From positions 5,323,405-5,387,404 of the forward strand of contig CALNVZ010000641.1 in assembly GCA_940671915.1 (NCBI GenBank): a DNA stretch of 64,000 nucleotides. Reading direction: 5' to 3'. The notes under the pieces were generated by a model. The model was not told where the DNA came from, made no database searches, and saw only the letters and a list, made by a program, of their open reading frames with translations. Shown one piece after another: positions 51,425 through 64,000 of the stretch. The stretch's first letter is position 1. Each line of letters opens with the position of its first letter. The DNA comes from Paracentrotus lividus. Lineage: Eukaryota > Echinodermata > Echinoidea > Camarodonta > Echinidae. The translations under genes and the position numbers were made by a program.

Positions 51425-51625
51425 ATGAGGTGTGCTGTAGTCGAGTGGTAATAATAATGGCAGATTTGTTAATCGGAGGTTTGCGATTCGAACCCCAACA
51501 ACTTCACTTATATCCTTCGGCAAGCTATTAATATACACACTCCACAGCAAACCCATGTGATGTAATCTCCATATGGGAGCGATATGTTAAAAGCCGGAGT
51601 AGATGCGTAATTTCATTGTGCTATA
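51425..51625 (+). mobile_element. tRNA-derived SINE candidate
   Basis: Box A-like TAGTCGAGTGG at 51438-51448 and box B-like GATTCGAAC at 51485-51493 have the spacing of an internal RNA polymerase III promoter. A non-tRNA body follows (CCTTCGGCAAGC...). The acceptor stem does not close, so it is not a working tRNA gene. Confidence 0.55.
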
Positions 51626-51789
51626 CCGATATAATTTTACACATTATTTTTATACTACTTATGAATTATAGATTTAGTAATATACAGTTCATGTGGGGTG
51701 TAATCAACCATTATTTTAACGAGGTTCGGCGCCGTCTGTTCTATTATTCAAAGGTTTTTATGTATATTATAATGCATATTGACATTCAA

Positions 51790-54228
51790 TGGTGTTAAAA
51801 TTGTTAAATTATAAAACACGGCTGGTTAGTTTGCTACGAAGAGAAAAGAAAAAATATTTGAACACAATTTATAAAACTGCAGCAAAGATGCTAAGACCTT
51901 GGAAAATTATTAATAATGTTCTGAATAGGCAAAAAAAGAATGTCTCAGTCTCCAAAATACAGGTTAAAGAAAGATCATCGATAATCCGCAAAATATTGCA
52001 GATTCTTTAATGACTACTTTGTAAATGTAGGACCAAATTTGGCTAAAGTAATTCCAAATTGGTGACAAAAATTTAGTGATTACTTAACAAACCGTAATTC
52101 AAATTCATTGTTTTTTGCTCTGTACTTGAAAACGAAATTTTAGATATTGTCCATAACTTCCAGAGTAAACGTAGCTGCGGCCACGACGGTTTGATAACTT
52201 TATATTAAAAAGATTATTCCGACTATCGTCGAACCATTCACATACATATGCAATCTATCCATGACCTCGGGTGTCTTTCCTAAAAAATGAAATTAGCCAA
52301 AAATTCCAGTTTTTAAAAGGGGTGACGCTTTATCATTAAACAATTACAGACCAATTCCCTACTAACAGTTTTCTCCAAAATATTAGAAAAAATAATTTTT
52401 ACACGCACAACAAAATTTCTGGATGAATAACAATATTTTACACGAATCCCAATTTGGGTTTAGGAAAAACAAAACACAACACACGCTCTTCTGACGTTGA
52501 TAATAAAATTAACAAATCGCTTGATAATCGAACCAATACAATCGGGTTATTTATTGACTTTTCAAAAGCTTTGATACTAGACCATGACATTTTACTACAC
52601 AAACTAACACATTATGGATACGAGGGATGCGTTCTTAATGGTTTCGAAGCTATTTATATGGACGCAAACAATTGTTATTATGATAATATGCATCTACACC
52701 TCAAAATATCATATGTGGAGTACCGCAGGGTCAATCCTCGGACCCTATCCTTTTTATTATTTACATCAATGACTTACATAAATCTTCCAATTATCTTACC
52801 CCGATTATGTAGCGCAGACGACACAAATTTATTTTTTACACACAAAACATAGACACTTTATGTAACTTAGTAAATACAGAACTTGAAGCAGTTACAAAGT
52901 GGATCAAAGCCAATAAATTATCAACTAAATCTAGAAAAAACAATTTTATGTTATTTAGCTCAACTTTTCCGGAATTACCACGACCAATTTCAATGGATAA
53001 TGTACAAATACAAAAAGTATCGAAACTAAATTTTTAGGTACTATAATAGATGATAAACTAACATGGAAATATCACATTGAAAATGATTTGTAAGATAATT
53101 CAAGAATATAGGAATGATGAATAAGCTAAATACACATTTCCCTCAAAGGTTCTTTTATCACTTTACTCTACCTTAGTATTACCTTACCTTAATTACGGGA
53201 TTTTATCCTGGGAAACAGTGCTTCATACTTATTAGAAAGAATTTTATTACTACAGAAAAAAGCTATGCGAGTTATCAGTACGTCCATTTCCGTCCCATAC
53301 TGATTCACTGTTTTTTTCTAATAATGTTTTAAAGTTCATGACTTATATAAACTTAACCTTGCAGTACTCATGTTCCAGAAACAAAATCAGGAATTGCCCC
53401 AGCGCTTGGCAACATGTTTACTCTAAATAATGAAATACATCAGTATCCTACCAGGCAAATTAACCATTACCACTTACCAAGAAACGCGTACAGTGCTCAC
53501 ACAAACACTTTTATATTTACTGCCCTAAATTTTGGAATTCTCTACCAGAGACATGCGTGAGATAAGAAGCATATTTTTATTAAACACAACAACTTAAATT
53601 ATTATTGTTATCATATAACCACTATATCCACTCTGTTTCTCTAATGACAGACGGATATCACCAAGGATCAAATAACACCTAAGAGCAACCTTTACTTTTC
53701 ATGCACACTATATAAAAAAAAAAATCATTATCTAAATCTTCGACACCCCCCTCCCCTTCCCACCCTAGTCCCCTCCGGTATTTTTTGTCTCTCTAAGTTT
53801 GTTGTTTTTTCTTCTTTTTGTTATAATAATTGTAATATTTTTTCTTGCCTCATCCCGGCATGATAGTAACTGGTTAACAGTGCGTGCGCTGTTAGTCAGT
53901 TTTTATCCGTGTTGGGATGGGGCAAGAATTATTCAATTAAGATTTATTCAATTATGAATTATTATGAATAGTTTCAGTAAAAAAAAAAAAAATAAATAAA
54001 AAACTTGCTTACTTTTGTATCTCTTTTATATTAAAGGGACCAGCGCCTTACAAGCTTTGCTTCTTGCTGGTTCAATGAATTTTTTTATAAATTGTTTTCT
54101 CTGTTACTTTTGAACAAAATATTCTATGTTACATACTGATGTTGTTAATTATTTGATTATTTATTTCGTTAACTTTTGAAAACATGAAAGAAAATCAATA
54201 AAGTAATCTTGAATCTTGAATCTTGAAA
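51790..54228 (+). mobile_element. CR1/L2-like LINE, 5' truncated, decayed
   Basis: RT pieces: LVSLLRREKKKYLNTIYKTA, SCGHDG, NNYRPI, ESQFGFRK, LFIDFSKALILDHDILLHKL (motif A), a GVPQGS-type motif B crossing a frame change, ADDTNLFF (catalytic ADD) and LPYLNYGI. The 3' end carries three ATCTTGA heptamers at about 54203-54226, a tail style known from CR1/L2 LINEs. Same broad group as the 27-30 kb LINE. Many stops. Confidence 0.85.
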
Positions 54229-56628
54229 AAGGAAAATCATGCTTATCCATAATAATAAAACATGTATATTGAACGAAGTCCTTTCTGCGAGTGATATAAT
54301 TTCGCTGGCTTACCTCTGTAAACAGAGAAAAGTTATTTTAAGGCATTTATAAATAGTCTATTTTTGAATGACTAGTAATTGGAAGATTTCAGACTTTCCT
54401 TTGAGACCGCATGCTTGTATAGTAAATCCAGTCTATTTTGATGTTTTCTCCCTAAATTGATCCGTACCGCAATGTTGATGATGTCATACTTGATCCATCT
54501 CATAATAAAAAGAAGGGGGAAAAAAAACGAAGAAGAAAAAATTAAATCGATTCTTCGGCATCTAAGCATTCAGCGGTACTCAAATGTAACTAATGTAACT
54601 AAATTTCAACAATTCCGTATGGATACAAAATTGTGCTATCAAATTCAATGATATAAAAAAAAAAAATCAAACATTATTTTCTTGTTTTCCTTATATGCCA
54701 AATGATGGGGGTATTTCACTACGTCGTTCTTAGATTATAGCCTGACTTTACATAAGACTGGTGATCAGTTCTCGTCCCTAAAAAATGATTGAGAATGTGA
54801 TTAGAACCAGAGCACCCCAAAACATGTTCCAATCGTTCGAGAAGTCATTCGTAACGACATTTTTACCAATGATTTTGCGAAACACTCTCCACGACCAGTA
54901 AAAAGTAAGTGATAGTCTGCGTGGGAATTAATTGAGGCTTTAAAAGTCATGGTATCTTTTATTTCTAATTTAATTATTTTAATTGTATTATTTGCCTTAT
55001 CATAAATTTGTCACATTCATTGCCTCCCGTGAGACTGATAGTAGTGATACACGAAATATTTTTGTTTCCATAAAGCAGGCCGATCAAGATCTACGACTAG
55101 CACCCATTGAATAAACTCATTAAAAAGAAATAATCGGAACAGTGAACCTTCGGACTATGATAAACGAAGGAGATATCCATTCACATAAACGAACATTCCG
55201 GTATATATGTTCAGGTAAACGAACCTTCGGACTAATAAACCATATTTTCTTTTCTTACGATCATAACTTCGGACTATTTAACAGCCCCCAACATTTTACC
55301 CGGTGAGAGGCGAGGGAGACAAAAGATGCTGGTTTATAATCCTCATGTAAGCGGGTTTTTAATGAAAATCGAACAAACCATAAAACATAGCTACAAGTGC
55401 CTTGAAGAGTTTAATGATTTTGAGACGTCTTCAGTGAATTATTGCACCGAAATCCATTTATATTTATTAGGGAAATGTAAGGCGTAGGCCTACATGTATG
55501 TCGATCAACCTCTCGAAGATTAATAGTGAAGATGTATAATGATGTTCAAAATGAATGTATTCAATCGAAACGCTTTATATTTATTAATAATGATTTACAG
55601 CTCAATGCGGTTTAACGAGACCATGGTTTAAACATGCTCTGCCCTATCATAATTGTTCGCAAATGCTGTTGCTGTATATCTATTATTGTAACTGTTGTCC
55701 TGTTTTACAACGTTCTACTCTATACTATTGAACATTAAAACAGAAAAAAAGCTTCCAGTATCATTCATGCCAATTACAAAGCAAAGTTTTTTTTTTTTTT
55801 TTTCTTTTTTTCAAACTCTAGCTCCCTAAAATGCATCCTTGTGATCTGATGTAAGTACAATACAAGTGCTTTAGGGGTCACTTTGTGATACACCCGTTCA
55901 ATATGTAGTCTAGAAAATAAGAAGATATAAAAAGAAACAAAAGTACGTTTTAGTCACACCGTCATATTGTCCCAAAACGGGCCACTTTATTAACATTTCT
56001 GGTAATGTAATAATGTTAATAAGTCTTGTATTGGTTTGGGGTCAGGTAAAACTATGTGACCGGGTCCATTAAGCTCTTGAGCTAGCCACTTGTGCGCTAA
56101 TGCATAACTCATATTAATTTTCCATCACGGTGACAAAATATGAAGTGATGCTCAAAAAAGGTATAGTCAAAGAATTTTTTGCTGAAGACAACAGAGGGAT
56201 TGCAAAAAGAACCGCTACATGAATTTATCAAGTATGCACGAACGCATTGAAGTGCACCCTCGGAAGTGCTCTGTGCACGCCTACTCTCTACTCCCCAGAG
56301 TTCTTCTAATAGGGATGAGACGAAATCTAAACTTGTAACCGGGGGGCAAATCCAGTAACTAATTTAAAGGGGGGTCATAGGTTTTAGTGATGTCGAGAAT
56401 AATCTTCACAGGCTGTAATTTTAATGTTTGATAGTAGGAATCGCACTCTAAAACGTTGAAATGTATAATAGTTTAATCCGCACATAAGACTGTTGGCCAA
56501 TATTTGTATGAAAGTGGTGATTTCGTTCTGTCTTACCCATTATTTTTCTTCCATCAAAGTACTATGACAAAAATTTAAGTACATTCTGAAACGCCATAGG
56601 GCAGATTGTCCCAATTCTGGATCCATTG
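54229..56628. other. No gene recognised
   Basis: AT-rich. Contains the phrase-like GAACCTTCGGACTA repeats at 55145-55275 and a T run at 55786-55810. Confidence 0.6.
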
Positions 56629-56871
56629 CCCTGCCAGAAAAGCACAGTTTTCCACAGTGTGAACACACGGTGACACAGTGTGTTTACATTGTGCCGTACT
56701 GTTTCCAGTACGGACACTGTGAAATTGAACGGGCCAAATCCACACAGTCGACTCTGCGTACACAGTGTCCGAGTCCTTCACAATGTAGCGACTGTGTAGT
56801 TTTGGCCATTTTCACAGTGTTTCCACAGTTTGGACACACTGTGATTGACTCTGGGTTTTTTTTCGGCAGGG
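56629..56871. mobile_element. 243-bp hairpin element packed with CACAGTGT words
   Basis: Ends CCCTGCCAGAAAA and TTTTTTTTCGGCAGGG, flanked on both sides by TTG. About ten CACAGTGT/ACACTGTG-like words occur in both orientations. Non-coding. Confidence 0.82.
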
Positions 56872-58291
56872 TTGGGCTATACCCCATTCCGCAGTCTTCT
56901 TGGAACATCATTTGATCATGGCCTCTATTGACTCGGTTTATATGATCTCAATGAACCCACAATTTGGCCCATTCATGACCCACGTATACATATTATTGAT
57001 TTTCTAAAGTTTGTGTATGATTTAGCGGATTTATGCAATATAAGGCAATAAGAGTGGCATGTAGTCAAAGATGGTTATTTAACCAGTTTGCTGAAACAAG
57101 ACAATTGAGACACAATTTTGCAATAACCGTAATAATGCTCCATCAACATCCTTATCCTTAACTTTGTCATATTTTTAATATCTTTATTGGTGAGAGACAT
57201 ATAACTTTAGTCATTTGATAGAAAGTAGACAGTTTTAAATGATTGTAATGGCATTATATTGGTTGTTTTCTGGGAACTTTTTAAGATGCTTGTATGAGGG
57301 ATTACGGCACCTTGTTGTTGTGTGCTGATAAAGTGACCACTCAAAATGAAAAAAAAAACGATAAAAACAACAAAAATAAATAAGTTTACTGTACAACTTC
57401 GGTACTTTAATAGGCACTAATTTAGATTACAAGGATGATTCCTCAGATGATTCTTAGTTATAGAAACCTATATTTTCCAGTGGAGCGGTCAAGACTTTGA
57501 AGCGGGAAGGGGGAGGGGGGGGGGGGGAGGGGCTCAAATGTGAAAAAACGGGGGCCGTAAGTTTTTTCTTCTGTAGAATAACTGATATACAGCAGGATAA
57601 TCGGTGACCATTTTTTTTGAAGCAATTAAAAAAAAAGAAAAAGAAAAAAATGAAAAGTCAAAAAAGAAGAGAAAAAAATTGAAGAAGAAAAGTTGTCCTT
57701 CTTCACTTTGTACTTTCTCTCCTCTCCCTCCTCGTCTTATCATCTTTCTCTTCTTCTCAATATTGAAACGGGTGTGGCACCTTTCTCTCCCTGGTGCCTG
57801 GGCTTCTAATGCTGATTGAGATTTTTAACGGCGCCGATTTACATTTTTTTTTCTCCTTATATTATTTTTGCGTTAAAAGCATTCTGTATTTATTGTCTAG
57901 TGATTTTCTGGGTTTCTCGAAATGTGGTCAAAGCAACAAAAACCAAGTAAACCTTCGGTCATGTTCAACTTTTCTCTAATGTTATTATTGGTATCTTTAT
58001 TCTTATTTTTCTTATTTCAGGGTTTTCCCTATTTGGTAAGCTAGTTGCGATGATTATTCGAATGTTGAGAGAAGAGAATTTACGCACATTATAAATGTTT
58101 TTGATGTCCACGGTTAGAGAAGTTGTATCAATATATGGTATATGATGTGAGGAAAGTAAATGAATATTTATTTCAAGAAAGAGCGGTTTTATGCGATTAT
58201 ATCATTTTTGTAATGTATAAAAGCAAAACCGGTTGGTCCGGGCAGCAGTATCCATAAGTACCCGTATAGTCATGATAGTGGCAGGACATAC

Positions 58292-58330
<39 letters not shown>

Positions 58331-59547
58331 AGGAGAGAGAGAATGGAGGGAAGAGAGAGAGATGAGAGAAGAGAGAGAAGAGAGAGAGGGGGGGGAGAGA
58401 GAGAGAGAGAGAGAGAGGAAGAATGTGATTTAGAAATGGATTTTTTAAAAAGTGTTGCTTCGCAACAAAATGTGGTAAGTTAGAATGAGAATGGCAAGGT
58501 ACAACCAAATGCCTTGGTCATTACCAAATAATAGACTTCTATCCCAAAATTATACGGTTGCAACAAGATGTGCATCCGTCATGCACCCCCCCCCCACGCG
58601 TAAGATTTTGTGGAAGATTCGTGCGTTGGACGCAATTGGGCGCACGTTGTTATGTTTTTTGCTTTCTTTCAACTACGCAGGAGGACTGACAACTTCGTAT
58701 TCGTAAAGACGTTATTATCTATTCCACTGAGATCTTCAGCTCGATTAACACTGCAAAGCTAGGTTATTTAGGACAACAAGATCAGCGAAAGATTGGCTTC
58801 TTCTAAATCAGGAAAGTGGAACACATTTAAATGTTGCCTACAAAGCTAAACATGCACATAATACGAATACCGCAGTGCTTTTAAAGCAAAATTATTTGTG
58901 TGGTCATGAGATTGAATTGTTGGAAAGAACTGACTGAAAGTGAAATGGAAAGGTCGATAATAATCAACCTAAAAATTGTTGTGTTTTGTAAAGTTGTTGA
59001 ATAAACAAAATGAAAAGAAATTTACCCAATTCTGATGAGAGTAACAAATACTGCACGCAAAAATACATGTATGGGACTACAAACAAATGTTCTGTTTAAA
59101 CATTTGAACTGTTTTTTTTTTGCCATAATATTTTAGAGCAATCCTTTGTAGTGGACATTTCTACTTTAATATTATATCTAAATATCATAAAAAAGAAATC
59201 GAAAGTTTATAATAACATTGTTCACTTGTCCAACTACACTAGATTCTCTTTAATGGGGTATATTTTTTTCTGGTACTTCTGGAAAATATCCAGAATGTTG
59301 TGCTCCCTGAGGCACGTAAAGAGAAGCGATGTGTTCAACATTTGATAACAACCGCCATAATTTTTCATACATGTCTTCACATAATAGTCGTTATTGATAA
59401 TTCATTTCTGTTTATTACATTTAAGCGGCAGAGTGCTGACTGATTACTGTCCAGTCTAAATGAACTGCATTCATGATCCAACAAAATGAGATGTAAAGGA
59501 AAATTTTCATGTAATGATGATGTAAAATTAAGGGCCGGTGATTCGGG
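56872..59547. other. No gene recognised
   Basis: Contains a G run (57508-57530), an A/G-rich tract (57630-57690) and a (GA)n tract (58293-58420). Open frames here follow simple repeats. Confidence 0.6.
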
Positions 59548-59572
59548 NNNNNNNNNNNNNNNNNNNNNNNNN
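59548..59572. other. Assembly gap (25 N)
   Basis: 25 undetermined bases next to a run of 12 or more G's. Confidence 0.99.
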
Positions 59573-60044
59573 GTCGGGGGGGGGGGGGAAGTAGCTGCAT
59601 GCCGTCTCTTCACTTTTTGTTTTGACTTTTTACAAGAATGCGGATATTACTATTTTTAGACACTCCAATCCTCCAATCTTTGATCAACCCACCCACTATC
59701 GAGAATCCTCCGTAACCCCCGAGATATGTTTTCGGCTGAAGGAAATATTCATATTTTATACAGCGACAATGTTTATAGTGTGAATATACTGAGCGAATCA
59801 AAATTATAGAATAAATCAATCAAAAGAACAAATTATCATTCTATGATTGCCAAATATAAAAGGATAATTTTAAATAAGAACAATTAGTTAAAGTTTAATC
59901 TAAAACATCGCTATAAATATTGATGCATAAGATATTTCTATCAGACTTAACTTGTCAAAATCATTGGTATTGACAGGCCTGATCCAAGATATCCGAATGA
60001 ATGCAAATTTCCTTCAGGCTAGGCCTAATTGGTCTTTTGGATTA

Positions 60045-60116
60045 AGCGGCTTCTATTATGTTACGCATGGGCCCGATACTTTCATTGTATGATATCGGTC
60101 TGCGTCCCGCTACTGA
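60045..60116. repeat. Dispersed repeat shared with 8213-8285 (inverted)
   Basis: CGGGCCCATGCGTAACATAA and AGTAGCGGGACGCAGACCG (reverse strand) match the 8.2-kb segment with a few differences. Confidence 0.75.
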
Positions 60117-60544
60117 TTAGAATCATTCGAATTTGAAATTAAAAATATGAATTTTCTTGGACCCAGATGAACTCAATTGATTATTCCCATACAATCTTCT
60201 TGCTCGTGATAGAATGAAAGTTAATTACTAAATTACTACAATTCAGTTCGAGTCCACCTCAGCGGAACAGTTGGAAATAAAACCCAAAAAAGGGACATAC
60301 AATTTGGAACCTCTTCTCCAAAGGTTTGACCATTCTTTCAATAATTTGAATGGGCAATCGGGATGAGATTTGTTCACTGGCGTCTCCAGTTCTTATTATT
60401 AAGGGGGGGGGGGGGAGGTGTGGGAAGGAGGGCTGTGCAGAACTAGACAAGTTTTCGATGAATAAAACATAAATAATTCAGCCACACCGTGTACCGGTAT
60501 ATAAGTGCGTGATCAATGTGCCTGTAAATGTTACATGGATAATA

Positions 60545-60930
60545 TTCCTAGTCTTTTTCTTCGTCTCCCTCCTCCTCTTCTCCTCTATCTTCTCTCTTCT
60601 TCTTCTTCCTTTCCAGAACTTCTTCTTCTTTTTCCTTCTTCTATCTTTCTTCCTTCTCTTTCTCTTCGTCTAGTCCATATAATTCCTCCCTCCTTCTCCT
60701 TCTACTTCCTTCTACATCTACTATAATCTAGATAATATATCTTCTTCTTCTTCTCGTCCTCCTACTTCTTCTTCTCCTTTCACCTCTTCCTCCTTCTCCT
60801 TCTTTTTCTTCTTCTTGTTCTTCTGTTCTTGTTCTTCTTCACCTCCTACTCCTTTTTTTCCTTTTCTTCCTCCTTAAATCTCCTCTCCCCATCTCTCTCT
60901 TTCTCTCTCTCTCTCTCTCTAAATCTCTCT
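60545..60930. repeat. Pyrimidine-rich low-complexity tract (CTT/CCT)n
   Basis: Nearly 400 bases of C/T with few purines, ending in (CT)n and a T/G run. Confidence 0.9.
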
Positions 60931-61859
60931 TTTTTTTTTTGGGGGGTGGGGGTGGAGTGCAATCTGCGGCCTTGCGACGACGCCTTGGACTTAATAATAT
61001 ATTTCCACCTTGACAACTTCGCAATCATGAAGTCTTAATGCATAAACGAGAATTTTTACAGGAAGTGGGCTAATTAAAATTTACTCTATCATACACGCTG
61101 GCGGGGACGAGTGGAAAGTCCAAACTGTTCGTGCAGTAAACGTCTACGCTCTAATCAGCTTGTCAATTTATTAAAAATGCCAATACAGTAAAAGAAGGGA
61201 ACGAAAAAAGAAGGAACGAAAAAATAAGTCAGCAAGAAATATACATCATGCTTAATAATCATCTCACTGAAGTGAAAAACGCAGAAGTCACAACGACAAA
61301 GGATGTTTGAACAATAATTTCTTTGATGAAGAAAATTGCCTTTTAAAATTAATATTTGGTTTTCCTTTTTCTTTTCAATTTCTTTAGGTTTATTTTTTAA
61401 AAATTTTGAATAACAAAACATGACACAATCAAAAAGGCCTTTCAAGTCAAATATATTCTGTTTCTTACGTTTTGAATTATTAATATTTAAAAAAAATAAT
61501 TTCTACGAAATTTCCTAATCCGCTAATTAGCATACAAAACAGAAAGTCAATAATCAGCCATTTAATGAAATACCAAAAGGTGAAAATACATATCTGATGC
61601 TTATTGCCGCCTGGGTAATGTTTCATCGTGGATTATTGCTAAGAAGAAAGGGTACGCAATGAGGAGGAGGGGGGGGGGGGGGGTAATTGGCCAGCAAACG
61701 TGAATGAACGTCTTAATCAACGGAGAGAGGGAAATTTAGCCCAAGGCGTGGTTACCAACTAAATCATCCTCTCATTGTGACATCTGATTGATGAATAAGC
61801 CACACCAACATAATGGGTTTCCGGTGACATTAATGAACTTAAGTGGCTATCATCATAAA

Positions 61860-62162
61860 GGTGGTAATCTCACTTCGCGGCAGACGCCTCTGCGACTCGG
61901 ACCAACTCTGAGACGTCTTCGACAACTTTTTTTTCCGTCGCAGATAATGTCATAATAAATAAGTATATCCGATTTCCCGCGACTCATGAGAAGTCGCGGA
62001 GACTCATGAAACGTCGTTGAGACTCAGAAAGACGTCTCTTATTATTATTGTCTCTGACAAAGTCTCAAAAGCAAGTTTCAAAAACCTTCTCTCAATCCGT
62101 TCCCTCAAACACGCCCCGAACCTAGTTCAAACCCGTATCATTGGGCCAGTGAGATACAACAT
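61860..62162. mobile_element. MITE-like copy of the GGTGGTATCTCA family
   Basis: The left end GGTGGTAATCTCACTTCGCG and following (CTCTGCGACTCGGAC, GAGACGTCTTCG) match 2354-2460. The right end GTGAGATACAAC is a worn inverse of the left. Non-coding. Confidence 0.75.
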
Positions 62163-62619
62163 TAGAGTGTATGGTGTGAGGATCATAAGTCACGCGTTCG
62201 CCTACCCCACTCACATCGGATAACGTAAAAACAAATAATATTTTCGGAAATCTGAAAGCACCAACAGAATGAGGGGTCCAGAATTTCGCAAAGACAGAAT
62301 TTCCCATTATTTTGAAGAAGATGTAACATTGTGAAATATTTCAAAAGCCATTTTCTTGTCATGAACGCTGCTCTTTCAAATTGTTTTAAATCGGGAAGAA
62401 GAAATATTGAACTTTAAATGATAATATTTTAATCAGGGAAGGTCTCACCTTCCATCTCCCTTATTAAAATATTTTCATTAACTTAACTTGCATTTATGAG
62501 AAAAAAAGACTGACCGTTTTAGGGTTCTGCTTTTTCTGGACGACCCCTTCTCATATTATCCCTTTCTTGATCAATTTGCTCAAATAAATCGTTCAAAATT
62601 CATTAATCGGATAGTGTAA

Positions 62620-62879
62620 TACGGCGGTCACAACCGCCGTAGGCTTACGGGGACGTGCATGCAACGGTAGCCTGCGTTGCATGCCAACGTTGCAATGCAG
62701 CCGTCGTGAGTCAATTTCTGCGATTCCTGCGTTTTTCTGTGTAAGGGTTGTAAAAAAAATTTCCTGCCGTCGTAACATGCAACGGTGCCTGCAGTGGTAC
62801 GTTTGCTGCAACAGAATTTTCTACGAAATCCATCGTAGGGAGTTGCACGTCGAAAGTATGGCGAGTTGTGACCGCTGCA
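62620..62879. mobile_element. 260-bp MITE, TAA target duplication, copy 2
   Basis: Ends TACGGCGGTCACAAC and GTTGTGACCGCTGCA with TAA on both sides. It shares long internal identity with 22616-22875 (TTCTACGAAATCCATCGTAG, GGGAGTTGCACGTCGAA). After it, to the window end, no feature is recognised. Confidence 0.9.
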
Positions 62880-64000
62880 TAATATAATATCATGATATGT
62901 TCAACAATTTGGGCTGACAATGTTTTTAAAGCCACATACTAAACCAGCAGCCCTTATATGGCAACCACCTCAAGTTCCCAGTACTCGAACTCGCCCTGGT
63001 TCCTACCATAATGCAACACTCTGGACATTGTAGTCTCTTATAATATTAACACATTTGAAATGACAAACATACTAAAATTCACTACTCAATACATTCATAT
63101 CCCAAATAATTACGTTACCAAATATTCAGAACATGTACTTTTCCCCTAAAAGATTTGAGTTTCCCCTGTACAAACAAAATTATAGGCTTAGTGTAAAGCT
63201 GTATCATTAATAGCCTATCCCAACGAGGTTATATTAAGACTAGCTATTTAAACCAACACGTCAATGAGAGTTGTTGATCAGTTTTGCTCTCGCTCCTAAT
63301 ATCTAAGCACGATCTTTCCACAAATAAATCAGTCCTTTTAACATGAAATTCAGTGAATTACTCGCCTGTAATTGATCCAACAATCACCGCAGAAAAACGG
63401 AATGGGATGAAAATTCGCTTGATCGATCTGAATTTTGATGAACATCTATGAAATAGTCTTTATCCTTGAAGTAGATCCCGAATGGGACATATGAATCTCA
63501 AATTGAAGAGATAATGTTTTCTTATGAACGCGGAAATATACGTATCGTCGCACCATAGCTTTTCCCGGGGATGATTAAACAGCATGAGTCATTGATGAAA
63601 ATGATATGGTTTCCTTGAAAAATCCCTTGGATATTAGTGGTGAATATAATTATTCATTCGTCGGTGGCTAAACGTTTAACAGAAAGATTTCTTGTTGTTT
63701 ATATACAGAGAAAACGCCCATTGTAATGGTACATGGTTAAATTATATCTTGCATCACTCATGGAATCGAAATTGAAATAAGAATAACCTTTTAATTGTAA
63801 GAGCGGATCTCGGCTTTGAATAAGCGGAGATGTTGATGAAAAATCTTGCGAGACAAAAAATTTTCTGGAAAAAAAAAATCATGTATATACTCTGCCTATC
63901 TTTTTTGTCTCTCTCTCTCTAACAAAAGGGGGAAAGAACGAGTGAAAATGTTCACTCCTGAACGAGTGAATATAGAAATAGGAATGTAGAGTTAAATTTC

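Noticed and set aside
51425-51500. Functional tRNA gene
   Set aside because: Boxes A and B are present but no closing acceptor stem or clear anticodon arm could be drawn; better explained as a SINE head.

Overview
This is a 64-kb piece of an AT-rich, intron-bearing animal genome. It carries one recognisable multi-exon host gene in a landscape crowded with non-LTR retrotransposons, hairpin-forming DNA elements and microsatellites. The density of fold-back elements, and several repeat types that resemble ones I associate with sea urchins and their relatives, suggest a marine deuterostome, most likely an echinoderm. That is inference; no marker in the window settles the species.

Region 1 (about 2.2-17.3 kb, minus strand) holds an SLC6 (sodium/chloride-dependent neurotransmitter/osmolyte symporter) gene in 13 coding exons, about 619 residues. 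Splice sites and phases agree from the start codon at 17316 to the stop at 2177. The sequence is closest by eye to the GABA/taurine/betaine/creatine branch; the substrate is unknown. Two things stand out. The exon for extracellular loop 4 and TM8 is present three times within 420 bp (two usable copies flanking one that has lost its donor), which looks like a mutually exclusive exon cassette. Single-base frame breaks fall in exons 2, 3 and 7, while all other exons are clean, so the gene is either newly disabled or the assembly has small indel errors there. Its introns contain hairpin elements, a long (AT)n tract and an L1-like LINE inserted in a (GAA)n tract beside exon 4.

Region 2 (17.3-23.2 kb) is upstream of the gene. 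It holds promoter-proximal tandem repeats, a 595-bp fold-back element with a target duplication, an interspersed repeat family, and two short inverted-repeat elements with 3-bp target duplications.

Region 3 (23.2-35.3 kb) is a large nested structure. Arrays of a 144-161-bp minisatellite unit lie in opposite orientations at its two ends and share inverted outer flanks. The left array has been split by a 6.6-kb LINE and by a 2.2-kb Tc1-type fold-back element, which itself carries a 1.04-kb insertion.

Region 4 (35.3-64 kb) has no confident host gene apart from one orphan exon candidate (38.6-38.8 kb). It is filled with short inverted-repeat elements, two more LINE remnants (40.5 kb and 51.8-54.2 kb), a tRNA-derived SINE candidate (51.4 kb), purine-rich microsatellites and one 25-base assembly gap. 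No ribosomal RNA, convincing tRNA gene, CRISPR array or LTR/virus-like element was seen.
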